Shown here: positions 23,672-32,160 of the stretch, one piece after another | Layout: each line of letters opens with the position of its first letter | Position numbering within the stretch: position 1 is the first letter of the stretch | Assembly: GCF_002441855.2 (NCBI RefSeq) | Contig: NZ_CP029487.1 | Span: 3,286,001 to 3,350,000, forward strand | DNA: 64,000 bases | From: Eubacterium maltosivorans | GTDB lineage: Bacteria > Bacillota > Clostridia > Eubacteriales > Eubacteriaceae | Direction: 5' to 3' | Translations under genes and position numbers: made by a program | Notes under the pieces: generated by a model | Told to the model about the DNA's origin: nothing | Database searches by the model: none | The model's input: only the letters and a program-made list of their open reading frames with translations

Positions 23672-24907
23672 ATGGAAGAAAAGCTACTGAGTATACAGTC
23701 GGAGATTGGAAAGCTGAACGCGGTCCTTCTGCACCGGCCGGGCAAGGAGCTTGAGCGCATTGTGCCCAACGTCCTCAAGGAGGTTCTTTTCGAGGATATC
23801 CCGTGGCTGCGGCGCATGCAGGAGGAGCATGACGCCTTCGCGAGGGTGCTCACCGGGCGCGGTATCCATGTGTATTATGTGGAGCAGCTGCTGACCGATA
23901 TTCTGGCCGACGCAGAGGTGCGAAAAAGCCTGGTGCACGACGTCATCGACCAGAACCCCTCCTCGGGGAACTACATCGATGGGTTTTTGCAGGAATACCT
24001 GCTTTCCATGGAGGACTGCAAGCTGGCGGAATCGCTGATCGCCGGGGTGCTCCAGAAGGAGCTGGACCATGTGGAGCGGGAGCGGGTGCTCTCGGATTAT
24101 ATCAACGAGTCTGAGCCCTACGCCTTTTACATGAATCCGCTGCCCAACCTGTACTTTATGCGCGACCCGGCGGTCACCATCGGCGACGGCATGAGCATCA
24201 GCGCCATGGCCACCGAGGTGCGCAAGCGGGAAAGCCTGTATATGCACTATATTTATAAAAATCATCCCCTGTTTGCCTCCTGCGGCGGGAAAGCTTACTA
24301 TGAGTATGATAAGTTTTTCTCCGTAGAGGGCGGCGATATCCTGATCCTGAGCCCCACCGTGGTGGCTGTGGGCTGCAGCGAGCGCACCCAGGTGCAGGGG
24401 GTTGAGGAGCTGGCAAAACGCCTGTTTGAGGACAAGCCGGAGCTCGAGGGCGTGCTGGCCGTCAAGATTCCAAAGGACCGGGCTTTCATGCATCTGGACA
24501 CCGTCTTTACCATGGTGGATTACGACAAATTTACGGTGTATCCCGGCATTCTGGACCGTGTGGAAACGGTGATGATCCGCCGGGGCAGCAAGGGGCATCT
24601 GCGCTACGAGCGCATTGACAGCCTGCACGACGCCCTGAGGCGCGCCCTGAACCTCACCAGCATAAAGCTCATTGAGAGCGGCGGCGGCAATCCGGTGGCC
24701 GCGGCCAGAGAGCAGTGGAACGACAGCACCAATACCCTGGCCATCGCGCCTGGGGTGATCGTGGCCTACGGGCGCAACGAGCGCTCCAACGAGGTGCTGG
24801 CCCAGAATGGCATCGACGTGATCAGCATCGAGGCCTCCGAGCTGGTGCGGGGCCGTGGGGGCCCGCGGTGTATGACCATGCCCCTTAACCGCGACCCGGT
24901 GAAATAA
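23672..24907 (+). CDS. arcA: Arginine deiminase
   Basis: A 411-residue enzyme converting arginine to citrulline and ammonia, the first step of the arginine deiminase pathway. Motifs: LNAVLLHRPGKELERI at the start, MNPLPNLYFMRDPAVTIG, FSVEGGDILILSPTVVAVGCSERT, FMHLDTVFTMVD (catalytic His) and RGRGGPRCMTMPLNR (catalytic Cys in the GGPRCMTMP loop). GAATAAGTGA precedes the ATG, a weak site. Ornithine carbamoyltransferase lies 6 kb further on, but carbamate kinase and an arginine/ornithine antiporter are not in the window. The pathway yields ATP during anaerobic growth. Confidence 0.95.
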   Translation: MEEKLLSIQSEIGKLNAVLLHRPGKELERIVPNVLKEVLFEDIPWLRRMQEEHDAFARVLTGRGIHVYYVEQLLTDILADAEVRKSLVHDVIDQNPSSGNYIDGFLQEYLLSMEDCKLAESLIAGVLQKELDHVERERVLSDYINESEPYAFYMNPLPNLYFMRDPAVTIGDGMSISAMATEVRKRESLYMHYIYKNHPLFASCGGKAYYEYDKFFSVEGGDILILSPTVVAVGCSERTQVQGVEELAKRLFEDKPELEGVLAVKIPKDRAFMHLDTVFTMVDYDKFTVYPGILDRVETVMIRRGSKGHLRYERIDSLHDALRRALNLTSIKLIESGGGNPVAAAREQWNDSTNTLAIAPGVIVAYGRNERSNEVLAQNGIDVISIEASELVRGRGGPRCMTMPLNRDPVK

Positions 24908-24908
24908 A

Positions 24909-24934
24909 AAAGCGCCGTGTTTTGGGGCGCTTTA
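24909..24934 (+). terminator. Terminator of arcA
   Basis: AAAGCGCC and GGCGCTTT arms right after the stop codon. A similar hairpin sits at 25189-25213 on the other side of the repeat element. Confidence 0.75.
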
Positions 24935-24935
24935 G

Positions 24936-25188
24936 AGTGTCGACAAACTTTAACACGAAGCGATGAAGCGTCAAGAAGAGGCTTTTGAAGTTGAAAGTGG
25001 ATAGTGGAAAGTTGAAAGTTCAGGAGCAAATCAGCCCTTGGCCGATTTGATTGAATGCGGCCTGCAGCCGCTGTTCCAGTCGTTTTTGCGTCAGCGAAAA
25101 CGTTCCATAACTTTCCACTTTCAACCTTCAACCCAAAGGGCTTCAAGCTTTCTCTTTGCCGCTCATGACCGACTTTGCCAACGTCCTG
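24936..25188. repeat. Intergenic palindromic element, copy A
   Basis: About 250 bp made of GTTGAAAGT/GATAGT-type short repeats at the left, central palindromes (CAAATC...GATTTG, GCGGCC...GGCCGC, CGTTTTTGCG...CGAAAACG), complementary CTTTCCACTTTCAAC-type repeats on the right, and the end block GACCGACTTTGCC. It is closely similar to copy E (52489-52690). The reading is non-coding on both strands. Confidence 0.8.
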
Positions 25189-25213
25189 AAGCGCTGTGTT
25201 TTACGGCGCTTTT
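25189..25213 (-). terminator. Terminator of the Uma2 gene, duplicate of the arcA terminator
   Basis: AAGCGCTG and CGGCGCTT arms; the sequence AAGCGC-GTGTTTT-GGCGCTTT is shared with the hairpin at 24909-24934. The Uma2 stop codon lies in its loop. Confidence 0.6.
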
Positions 25214-25761
25214 GGGAAAATATCGCGCAGCGGGATTTTAAGGTCCTCAAAAATACCGGAGGTCAGCGTATCCTCAAGGGTATACTCGTTGACCGCACCT
25301 TTTGTGAAGGTATGGACAATAACGGTTTTTGACTTTGGGCTGACAATCCAGTATTCCTGCACACCTGCCAGCTGATACTTGTTGAGCTTTACAAAGAGGT
25401 CGGTGCGCATGGAGCCGGAGCTCAGAATTTCCACCGCGATGGTCGGCGCGCCCTCATAGCGCTGCTCCGAAAACTTTTCCGGGTCGCAGAGGATACTGAT
25501 GTCCGGCACGAAGATGTCTTTGTTCAGACGGACCTCCAGCTCCGAAAAGGGGCGGCAGGTTTTGCCTTTGAAAAAAGGTGCGAGGGAAACCGAGAGATTA
25601 AAGAGAATACTCTGATGAAGTACGCCGGGACGGGGCATCATCAGCACCATATCGTCAATGAGTTCATAGAGATGCTGCTCATCCATGGGCAGCGCGTCGA
25701 ATTCCTCGAGGGTAACTTTTTGGAAATGTTCGTTTTCTTTTAAAAGCGGCATAAAGGACAC
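25201..25761 (-). CDS. Uma2-family (DUF820) PD-(D/E)XK nuclease-like protein
   Basis: A 186-residue protein with the Uma2/DUF820 restriction-endonuclease-like core: FDALPMDEQHLYELIDDMVLMM at the start, FSELEVRLNKDIFVPDISILC, where the Asp in VPDISI is the PD of the nuclease motif, and APTIAVEILSSGSMRTDLFVKLNKYQLAGVQEYWIV with the E-V-E-type and Lys residues. Biological role of Uma2 proteins is unknown; they are very common in cyanobacteria and occur sporadically in Firmicutes, often near mobile DNA. AAGGAGTG precedes the ATG. Adjacent intergenic repeat elements fit a region of exchange. Confidence 0.83.
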   Translation of the reverse strand: MSFMPLLKENEHFQKVTLEEFDALPMDEQHLYELIDDMVLMMPRPGVLHQSILFNLSVSLAPFFKGKTCRPFSELEVRLNKDIFVPDISILCDPEKFSEQRYEGAPTIAVEILSSGSMRTDLFVKLNKYQLAGVQEYWIVSPKSKTVIVHTFTKGAVNEYTLEDTLTSGIFEDLKIPLRDIFPKAP

Positions 25762-25869
25762 TCCTTTCGTGTGTTGTTAGCTTAATCATAGCACGTGGGA
25801 GGGGCTCAGGTCAAATGAATGCCAGGAGATACGGCTTTCCCTTAACCGTAATAAACTGTAAAAATCAGT

Positions 25870-25904
25870 AAAAACCGCAGATATGAGGATCTGCGGTTTT
25901 TTTC
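25870..25904. terminator. Orphan bidirectional terminator hairpin
   Basis: AAAAACCGCAGAT and ATCTGCGGTTTTTTT around a six-base loop, located between the starts of two divergent genes. No recognisable gene reads into it, so it may end a short untranslated RNA. Confidence 0.75.
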
Positions 25905-25990
25905 GGGCCCAAAGCGGTAGCCGTAAATCTAATTCTGTTATATAATAGGGTCAGGTATGGAAGGAGGATCGCATAAAAGGAGAAAAAGAA

Positions 25991-27439
25991 GTGAAAAAGA
26001 CAAAAATCCTTGGGATTTTATTAAGCGTACTTTTAGCGGTATCCTTTACGGCCTGCGCCAAAACAGATAACGCCCCGCAGGGGACTGCGGGCACAGGCAG
26101 TGTGGACGGCGTGCTCAAAAGCTACTCGTCCGGAGTACTGGTGATGACAAGGGGCGATAAAAGCGAGCTGACCTTTGACCTTTCAAAGGCGACGGTCAGC
26201 TGCAAAAACATGCTGTCCGGCGACAGCATCACCGTTTTATACGACGGCGCCATCGAGGGTACGGACACCAGCGGCGTCACAGTGACCGAGATCAAGGACA
26301 ACGGCTCCGCCGCGCCGAAAGAACAGACGATGGTGGGAACAGTCCAGAACCTGACCCAGCACTCGCTGACGCTCAAAGAACCGGACGGATCAGAGTATAC
26401 CTTTACCACCGCCGGAGCTAAGCAGGTTTATAAGAACGGCATCGAAAACGGCAACTGGGTACAGGTAAAATACGTGGGCGAGCTGAGCGGAAACGATGCC
26501 GCCGGCGTCAAGGTTCTCGAGATTGTGGACAATGACGAGAACATCAAGAAAGCACAGGAGCTGGACAAGGTGGCAATCAAGGCCGCGGACGAAAAGGTAT
26601 GGGCCACAGACACCGTACATGTGCGGGAGTCCTACACTACGGATTCCAACGTGCTGGGCGACCTGGCACCCGGCAATGAGATCACCCGCACAGGCGTGTG
26701 TGATAATGGCTGGTCCAGAGTGAACTACAACGGAAAAGACGCCTTTGTCTATTCCAAGTATCTGACCACCACCCAGCCCGCTGCTCCCAGTCAGCCCGCG
26801 CCGGCCAAGCCGCAGCCAAGTCCGAGCCAGCCGGCCCAGCCAAGCGCGCAGCCAACGCCAAAGCCGACCCCGGCCCCGACGCCTGCGCCAGCGCCCGATC
26901 CCATCCCGGCCCCAACGCCAGAGCCGACGCCAGAACCGACCCCGGCCCCGGCTCCAGACCCAACACCTGAGCCAACGCCAGAACCCACACCAGCGCCTGA
27001 GGTCAAGACCCTCACCGGTTACGTGGTGAGCTACGCGGACGGAGAGCTCGTTGTTTTCGCCAACGGCGCCGATTACCCGCTGAACGTGACCGACGCGCAG
27101 CACGATTACGCCAACGGCATTTTGACGGGCAATGAGGTCACCGTTACCTATACCGGCGACCTTCAGGCTTATGAAACAGTGGTGGTGCTGAGTGTGAGCG
27201 ATTCAGCGCTGAACGCCGGCGACCGGTCAGTCATTACCGGTGTGATCGCGTCCGCTTCCATGAACACCCTGGACCTGACCACAGACGACAACACAGAGAT
27301 TACCTTTGAGACCATGAACGCGGAGGTCAACAGCCAGAATTACCAGGTTGGCGCCCGCGTCAGCGTGACCCTGGACCTGTCCCAGAGCGTGGACACTTCC
27401 AACATCTTTCACGCCTTAAAGGTGGACGACGCACAATAG
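25991..27439 (+). CDS. SH3b-domain lipoprotein with proline-rich stalk
   Basis: A 482-residue lipoprotein starting at GTG 25991, which has AAAAGGAG upstream; the signal ends LAVSFTAC. Two similar beta domains (about 35-105 and 110-185) precede an SH3b domain (about 205-262: WATDTVHVRESYTTDSNVLGDL, GWSRVNYNGKDAFVYSKYL). Then comes a Pro/Ala/Thr stalk of PTPEPTPAPAPDP-type repeats (about 265-338) and two further small beta domains to the end. SH3b domains bind peptidoglycan, and the stalk would span the wall. The four flanking beta units resemble one another (SVDGVLKSYSSGVLVM, LTGYVVSYADGELVVF), suggesting internal duplication. Function unknown; likely wall-associated. Confidence 0.78.
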   Translation: MKKTKILGILLSVLLAVSFTACAKTDNAPQGTAGTGSVDGVLKSYSSGVLVMTRGDKSELTFDLSKATVSCKNMLSGDSITVLYDGAIEGTDTSGVTVTEIKDNGSAAPKEQTMVGTVQNLTQHSLTLKEPDGSEYTFTTAGAKQVYKNGIENGNWVQVKYVGELSGNDAAGVKVLEIVDNDENIKKAQELDKVAIKAADEKVWATDTVHVRESYTTDSNVLGDLAPGNEITRTGVCDNGWSRVNYNGKDAFVYSKYLTTTQPAAPSQPAPAKPQPSPSQPAQPSAQPTPKPTPAPTPAPAPDPIPAPTPEPTPEPTPAPAPDPTPEPTPEPTPAPEVKTLTGYVVSYADGELVVFANGADYPLNVTDAQHDYANGILTGNEVTVTYTGDLQAYETVVVLSVSDSALNAGDRSVITGVIASASMNTLDLTTDDNTEITFETMNAEVNSQNYQVGARVSVTLDLSQSVDTSNIFHALKVDDAQ

Positions 27440-27446
27440 CGCTTTT

Positions 27447-27478
27447 AAAGAGGACGTATGGAGCCGTCCTCTTTTTTT
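27447..27478 (+). terminator. Terminator of the SH3b lipoprotein gene
   Basis: AAAGAGGACG and CGTCCTCTTT arms, eight-base loop, T7 tail. Confidence 0.9.
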
Positions 27479-27588
27479 AGTGGCAAATATTCTTGAAGCT
27501 TTCTTGAATTTTTACGCCTGTGATACATGTTAAAATAGAAGTGAATTCATAGTTTTCCTTAGATAAGGGAAAGACATGGGAGGTAAAA

Positions 27589-30252
27589 ATGAAAAAGAAA
27601 ATCAGAGAGCGTTTCAGAGGCGTTTTGTCAGCGGTGGTTATCCCGGCGGCGCTGGTCTGCTCAAGCGTTCCGGTCCTTGCGGAAACAGTCCCTGCGGCCG
27701 CCACAGCGCAGGTGGCAGAAAGTCAGAATACAGAAGCGGTACCAGCCGCGCGAACGGCCGATTTTGCTGTGCCGGACGCGGACAGCGGCCTGCTGCAGCG
27801 TGTGGAGGACGCTTTAGCCAGGGGCGCTGAGGCAGAAACCCCGGCAGCTGAAACGCCCGCGGAGGAGAAAGCCCCTGCGGCTGAAAAGAAGGCCGATGAG
27901 GCCCCTGCGGCAGGAACACCTGTGTGCACCGTGACAACTGGCGCCCAGAGCCGCCAGACAGGCGCGGACGTCACCTATGGTACCCTTGAGGAAGCCTTCG
28001 CGGCCATACAGGATGGCCAGACCGCAACCATTACCTTAACCGGGGATGCTGTGGTGAAGGATACCATTGTGGTGCACGGCAACGTGACCCTGACGGCGGA
28101 CGGCGATTATACGGTGAGTTTAAGTGAAGACACATCATCGAGATCGTTTTTCACCCTTTATGATGAAAATCAGCTGACCATTGACGGCGCGGGCCACAGC
28201 ATCACCCTGACAGCGCCGGAAGAGATCGGCGGCGTCATCAATGCCAGGATGGACAGCGTCTTAAACCTGAAAGCTGGCGTGGCGCTGGAAAACTGCAGTA
28301 TTAACGCGGCAAACAATGCGGCGCTGAACATTACAGATGCCGCGGTCACCGGAACATCAGACGGGGAGAATCCGGTGATCGTAGACGTTTCAGACAACGC
28401 GGCACTGAAAGCCACGGGCGCGACCCTGCCAATTGTGGGTATCTTAACTGAGAATAGCGCTTCTTTTGACGGCTGCCAGGTGTATGCCATTGCGAACCTC
28501 AGCCCAAACGTGCGGATAAACGGCTCGTCTGTCGGCACGATTCAAAACCGCGGTTCGGCTCTGCTGATCAGCGACTCGTCGGTCGATAACCTGTTAAACG
28601 ACATACTCACCGCCCAGTTTACCCTGTCCGGGAAAACCGATATTGCGTACATCATGCTCGCTAAAAACCCCATCATCCTCGCTGAGGATTTTGACAGCAG
28701 CGTGGTCAGCAGGGTTTATATGGCCTATCCTTTAGTATTTAACAACCCAGCCGTTCTGGCCGAGGCGGCATCGGGTGCGCTGAGCGCGGAGACGGCCAAC
28801 TGCTTTTGCTACCAGTTAGAGGAGAATAAGGACGCTCAAACCTACGCGCCCTATCTTAAGAACGGCAAACTGGAAACCGCCAGAGTGACAAACACCATTG
28901 TGTCGGTCAGGGTCGAGCATGATAATTACCCTTACACTGGCAGAGACCCGCAGGCTGAGGGCGGGCTCGGCAAGGTTACCATCACGGTGACAGACGAGGA
29001 GGGCAAGGTGATCACACCGGCTGCCGACAAGCTGACCACGACTTACACCCACTATTCGGACGTGCTTGAGACGCCGCCGACCATTCCGGGGGATTACTCG
29101 CTCAACGTGAGCTACGCCGGCGAGGAAAACCGCGATACCCAGACCCTTACCCGCGGCAGCTCAGGCGCAGCTTCCTTCTGGATCACAAGAGCTGAGCTGA
29201 AAGGCGATTTCGTGAGCTTCCCATCTGAGATTTCCGTCTCCCAGGGCAGTGTGCGCGCGGACTTCAGGCCAGCGGAGGGCATCGATGCCGTGCTGCTGAA
29301 GCTTAACACCACTTGGACCCTCACCGATAAAGACGGCGCAACCGCCACCGTCAACGGTGATACCCTGAAGCTGACCAAGGCGGATATCGGTAAGACCGCA
29401 CAGGTCACTGTCGAAGATACCAGCGGTTTCTACTATGACGCGGTCACCAGTAGTCCCTTTACCATTGGCGGGGTGGCCACCGGCGTCCGGATCGACGGGC
29501 TGAGCTGGGACTCGAACGCCAATTACTTTGAGTCCAACGACGCTCTGCAGGCCCTGCTGGCAAAGGATAAGGCCATCCTCGTGACCTACCTCGACCCGGA
29601 CGGTTATCAGAACATCGCCTGGGATAAGGGCGAGATCAGTCTGGAGTATTACAGCACAGAGGATGATAAACAGTTAGAGCAGGCGCCCACCGAGCCGGGA
29701 ACCTACATCCTGAGTGTCGCCTTCACCCCGAATGACGCCCACCAGGCTCAGGACCTTCAGTTTACCAGCGTCTCCTACACCTACACCCTGATGATGCCCA
29801 CCACCACAGAGATCAACGCTTCAGCCCTCAAGGGCAGTTATGATGTGTCCGATACCCAGAGCCTGGACAAAGACATGGTCAAGGCCACCACCGTCAGGGA
29901 TAAGGACGGCCGGGTTATCAAGCTTGACCAGGACAGCGGCCTGCTGAGCTTTGAAGCCTACACCGACGCAGAGGGCAAAAACATCGCCCAGACTCCCGCG
30001 GCGGGCACCTATTACGTGCGTGCGTTCTACAACCGGGACGGCCAGGAAAAAGCCCATATTGCGAGCAGCAGTGCGCTGGTGAAAATCACGCTGACCCAGA
30101 GCGGCGCAGGCGGAGACACCACCACCAGTACCACCACTGGTACTCCCCCGGGCAACCCCTCGACCGGGACGCCCGCAGGCGCGGGTCTGTCACTGGTACT
30201 GCTGGCAGCGCTGGCAGGCGGGTCCGTACTGATCCTTAAAAAACGTAACTGA
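27589..30252 (+). CDS. Large secreted surface protein with beta-helix region and NPSTG-type anchor
   Basis: An 887-residue protein. Residues 1-32 are a signal peptide (ending VPVLAETV region), then an Ala/Glu-rich linker to about 100. Residues about 120-330 have repeated short beta strands (TATITLTGDAVV, VTLTADGDYTV, NQLTIDGAGHSITLT, AALNITDAAVTG) consistent with a right-handed beta-helix. Several Ig-like or repeat beta domains follow to about 840. The C-terminus has GNPSTGTPAG, a hydrophobic segment and KKRN, a sortase-type signal with NPxTG instead of LPxTG. The gene is alone, with its own terminator. A role in adhesion or wall structure is inferred; no binding partner is evident. Confidence 0.78.
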   Translation: MKKKIRERFRGVLSAVVIPAALVCSSVPVLAETVPAAATAQVAESQNTEAVPAARTADFAVPDADSGLLQRVEDALARGAEAETPAAETPAEEKAPAAEKKADEAPAAGTPVCTVTTGAQSRQTGADVTYGTLEEAFAAIQDGQTATITLTGDAVVKDTIVVHGNVTLTADGDYTVSLSEDTSSRSFFTLYDENQLTIDGAGHSITLTAPEEIGGVINARMDSVLNLKAGVALENCSINAANNAALNITDAAVTGTSDGENPVIVDVSDNAALKATGATLPIVGILTENSASFDGCQVYAIANLSPNVRINGSSVGTIQNRGSALLISDSSVDNLLNDILTAQFTLSGKTDIAYIMLAKNPIILAEDFDSSVVSRVYMAYPLVFNNPAVLAEAASGALSAETANCFCYQLEENKDAQTYAPYLKNGKLETARVTNTIVSVRVEHDNYPYTGRDPQAEGGLGKVTITVTDEEGKVITPAADKLTTTYTHYSDVLETPPTIPGDYSLNVSYAGEENRDTQTLTRGSSGAASFWITRAELKGDFVSFPSEISVSQGSVRADFRPAEGIDAVLLKLNTTWTLTDKDGATATVNGDTLKLTKADIGKTAQVTVEDTSGFYYDAVTSSPFTIGGVATGVRIDGLSWDSNANYFESNDALQALLAKDKAILVTYLDPDGYQNIAWDKGEISLEYYSTEDDKQLEQAPTEPGTYILSVAFTPNDAHQAQDLQFTSVSYTYTLMMPTTTEINASALKGSYDVSDTQSLDKDMVKATTVRDKDGRVIKLDQDSGLLSFEAYTDAEGKNIAQTPAAGTYYVRAFYNRDGQEKAHIASSSALVKITLTQSGAGGDTTTSTTTGTPPGNPSTGTPAGAGLSLVLLAALAGGSVLILKKRN

Positions 30253-30256
30253 CAAT

Positions 30257-30293
30257 AAAAAACCACTGTGGCGTAAGCCACAGCGGTTTTTTT
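30257..30293. terminator. Bidirectional terminator between the surface protein and a small membrane protein
   Basis: AAAAAACCACTGTGGC and GCCACAGCGGTTTTTTT around GTAA, one mismatch. Confidence 0.9.
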
Positions 30294-30312
30294 AATACAG
30301 GCGGAAAACAGC

Positions 30313-30729
30313 CTAAGCGATTGGCAGAGAATCCCTGTTCAGCTTGGCGCCGTAAATGTATAAGCCTGGAACGACCAGACCGAGAAGCGCGTAGATAACG
30401 GAGGAGGCGGCAAAGCCCGCGCCAGCCATGTTCACGATGGCGGCGAGGATGGAAATAATTAAGACGACAATACCGATTTTAAAGCATCCGTCCGCCTTAT
30501 CCGCTTTGTTGCAGCCGCGGATGCCCATTACGCCCGCGAGCAGCTGAATAATAGAGGCGATCATATAGATCACTGCGATCATGGTTACAGAGATACCACC
30601 GCCGCCAGCGCCCTGGTCGATCACCGCATAGCCCATGAGCAGGCTGAGCAGTCCATAGGATACGAGCCCCAGGATACCGCCGATCAGCATCAGGATACCG
30701 GTAACCTTCAAATAAGTTTTACCTTTCAT
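30313..30729 (-). CDS. Small four-helix membrane protein of unknown function
   Basis: A 138-residue protein with four predicted membrane segments (about 9-30, 45-70, 82-103, 108-128) and Gly-rich helices. A short soluble loop GCNKADKADGCF between segments 2 and 3 has two Cys. It is of the general DUF4064/YtpI-like small membrane type, but I do not recognise a named family with certainty. GGGAGT precedes the ATG. Upstream lies a perfect TATAAGTG inverted repeat, a possible operator. No neighbour suggests a role. Confidence 0.65.
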   Translation of the reverse strand: MKGKTYLKVTGILMLIGGILGLVSYGLLSLLMGYAVIDQGAGGGGISVTMIAVIYMIASIIQLLAGVMGIRGCNKADKADGCFKIGIVVLIISILAAIVNMAGAGFAASSVIYALLGLVVPGLYIYGAKLNRDSLPIA

Positions 30730-30752
30730 TGTTTACTCCCTTGATAAAATAT

Positions 30753-30774
30753 TATAAGTGTTTGGTCACTTATA
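30753..30774. promoter_or_regulatory. Inverted repeat, possible operator
   Basis: TATAAGTG (30753-30760) and CACTTATA (30767-30774) around six bases, 24 bp before the small membrane protein start on the minus strand; a related TATAAGTCAC follows at 30781-30790. Possibly a repressor site overlapping the promoter. Confidence 0.45.
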
Positions 30775-30953
30775 TTTGATTATAAGTCACCATTAATATC
30801 CAGACAAGCTTTTTACCGATAACGTCTTGTTTTTACCGCATTTTGGGGGGACACGCCTGAGGTTCCACACCTGCAAACGATAAAGCATTGCTTAAACGCG
30901 GTGGTTAGGGTAAAATAAAGTCAAATAATGACGAAAAATGAGGAGGAATTCCC

Positions 30954-31979
30954 ATGGGGATTGATTTAAAGGGCCGTAGCTTCCTGACATTAAAGGATTT
31001 TACGCCAGAAGAAATAAACTTTATGCTTGACTATGCCGCTGCGCTGAAGAAAAAGAAAAAAGAAGGACGCCCGGGCCGGCTGCTGGCTGGCAAGAACATC
31101 GTGCTGCTGTTCGAGAAAACATCCACCCGCACCCGCTGCGCCTTCGAGGTCGCCGGCTTTGACGAGGGAGCCTGCGTGACCTTCCTGACCAACAGCCAGA
31201 TGGGCAAAAAGGAATCCATCGAGGATACCGCCAAGGTGCTGGGCCGCTTTTACGACGGCATCGAGTTCCGCGGCTTTAAGCAGGAAACCGTGGAAGCCCT
31301 GGCCGAGTTCTCCGGCGTGCCAGTATGGAACGGCCTGACCGACACCTACCACCCCACCCAGATTTTAGCCGATATGCTCACCATGCGGGAGAACTTCGGC
31401 GCGCTGGCTGGCCGCCGCCTGGTCTATGTGGGCGATGCCCGCAACAATATGGGCAACTCCCTGATGATTGGCTGCGCCAAGCTGGGCATGCACTTTGTGG
31501 CCGTCGCGCCCGAGGTGCTGTTCCCGGAAGAAAGCCTGGTTCAGGAAATGCGCGCTATCTGTGAAGAAACCGGCGGCACCATCACCCTGACCGACGACAT
31601 TAAGACGGGTGTGAAGGGCGCGGACGCCATCTACACCGACGTGTGGGTCTCCATGGGCGAGGAGGACCAGATGGCCGAGCGCATCCAGCTCTTAAAACCG
31701 TATCAGGTCAACGCTGAAATGATGGAAGCCACCGGCAACCCGGATGTGATCTTTCTCCACTGCCTGCCGTCCTTCCACGACCTGAACACCGATGTGGCAC
31801 AGGACGTGTACGCGCGCTTTGGCCTGACCGAGCAGGAGGTCACCGACGAGGTGTTCAGAAGCCCGGCCTCCAAGGTTTTTGACGAAGCCGAAAACCGCAT
31901 GCACACCATCAAGGCTGTCATGTGCGCCACCCTGGCCACCAACCAGGTGGACGCCGACGGAAAACCAATTGTAGACTGA
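30954..31979 (+). CDS. arcB: Ornithine carbamoyltransferase
   Basis: A 341-residue transcarbamoylase. Motifs: [15 protein letters not shown] (carbamoyl-phosphate binding STRTR), [13 protein letters not shown] (HPTQ), [27 protein letters not shown] (ornithine loop with SMG) and [12 protein letters not shown] (catalytic Cys). The length and C-terminal extension are those of the catabolic ArcB/anabolic ArgF group from enteric bacteria and Pseudomonas; with arcA close by, a catabolic role in the arginine deiminase pathway is likely, but ArgF cannot be excluded. AGGAGG lies before the ATG. A TTGCTT-17-TAAAAT promoter is about 35 bp upstream. Confidence 0.92.
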   Translation: MGIDLKGRSFLTLKDFTPEEINFMLDYAAALKKKKKEGRPGRLLAGKNIVLLFEKTSTRTRCAFEVAGFDEGACVTFLTNSQMGKKESIEDTAKVLGRFYDGIEFRGFKQETVEALAEFSGVPVWNGLTDTYHPTQILADMLTMRENFGALAGRRLVYVGDARNNMGNSLMIGCAKLGMHFVAVAPEVLFPEESLVQEMRAICEETGGTITLTDDIKTGVKGADAIYTDVWVSMGEEDQMAERIQLLKPYQVNAEMMEATGNPDVIFLHCLPSFHDLNTDVAQDVYARFGLTEQEVTDEVFRSPASKVFDEAENRMHTIKAVMCATLATNQVDADGKPIVD

Positions 31980-31984
31980 TCAGA

Positions 31985-32118
31985 CTAGTTGATAGTGGAC
32001 AGTGTGTAGTGGATAGTTATTGAACAAAATGCCAGAGGCATTTTGAATTGAATCAAATCCGCGTTGCGGATTTGTTCCTAAATTATCAACTATCAACTAT
32101 TAATTATCCACTCTGATG
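31985..32118. repeat. Intergenic palindromic element, copy B
   Basis: Short version: GTTGATAGTGGACAGTG-type repeats, central palindromes CAAAATGCC...GGCATTTTG and AATCCGC...GCGGATT, then ATCAACTATCAACT-type repeats complementary to the left end. Confidence 0.75.
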
Positions 32119-32160
32119 GATAAAGCGAACGATTCTTATCATATTTAACCGGAGGGAACT

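Noticed and set aside
24936-25188. Insertion sequence at element A
   Set aside because: No transposase frame is present; the element is about 250 bp, non-coding and palindromic, so it is treated as a repeat family.
26760-27005. Tandem repeat DNA in the SH3b lipoprotein as a separate repeat element
   Set aside because: It is the in-frame proline-rich stalk (PTPEPTPAP-type) of the protein and not an independent element.
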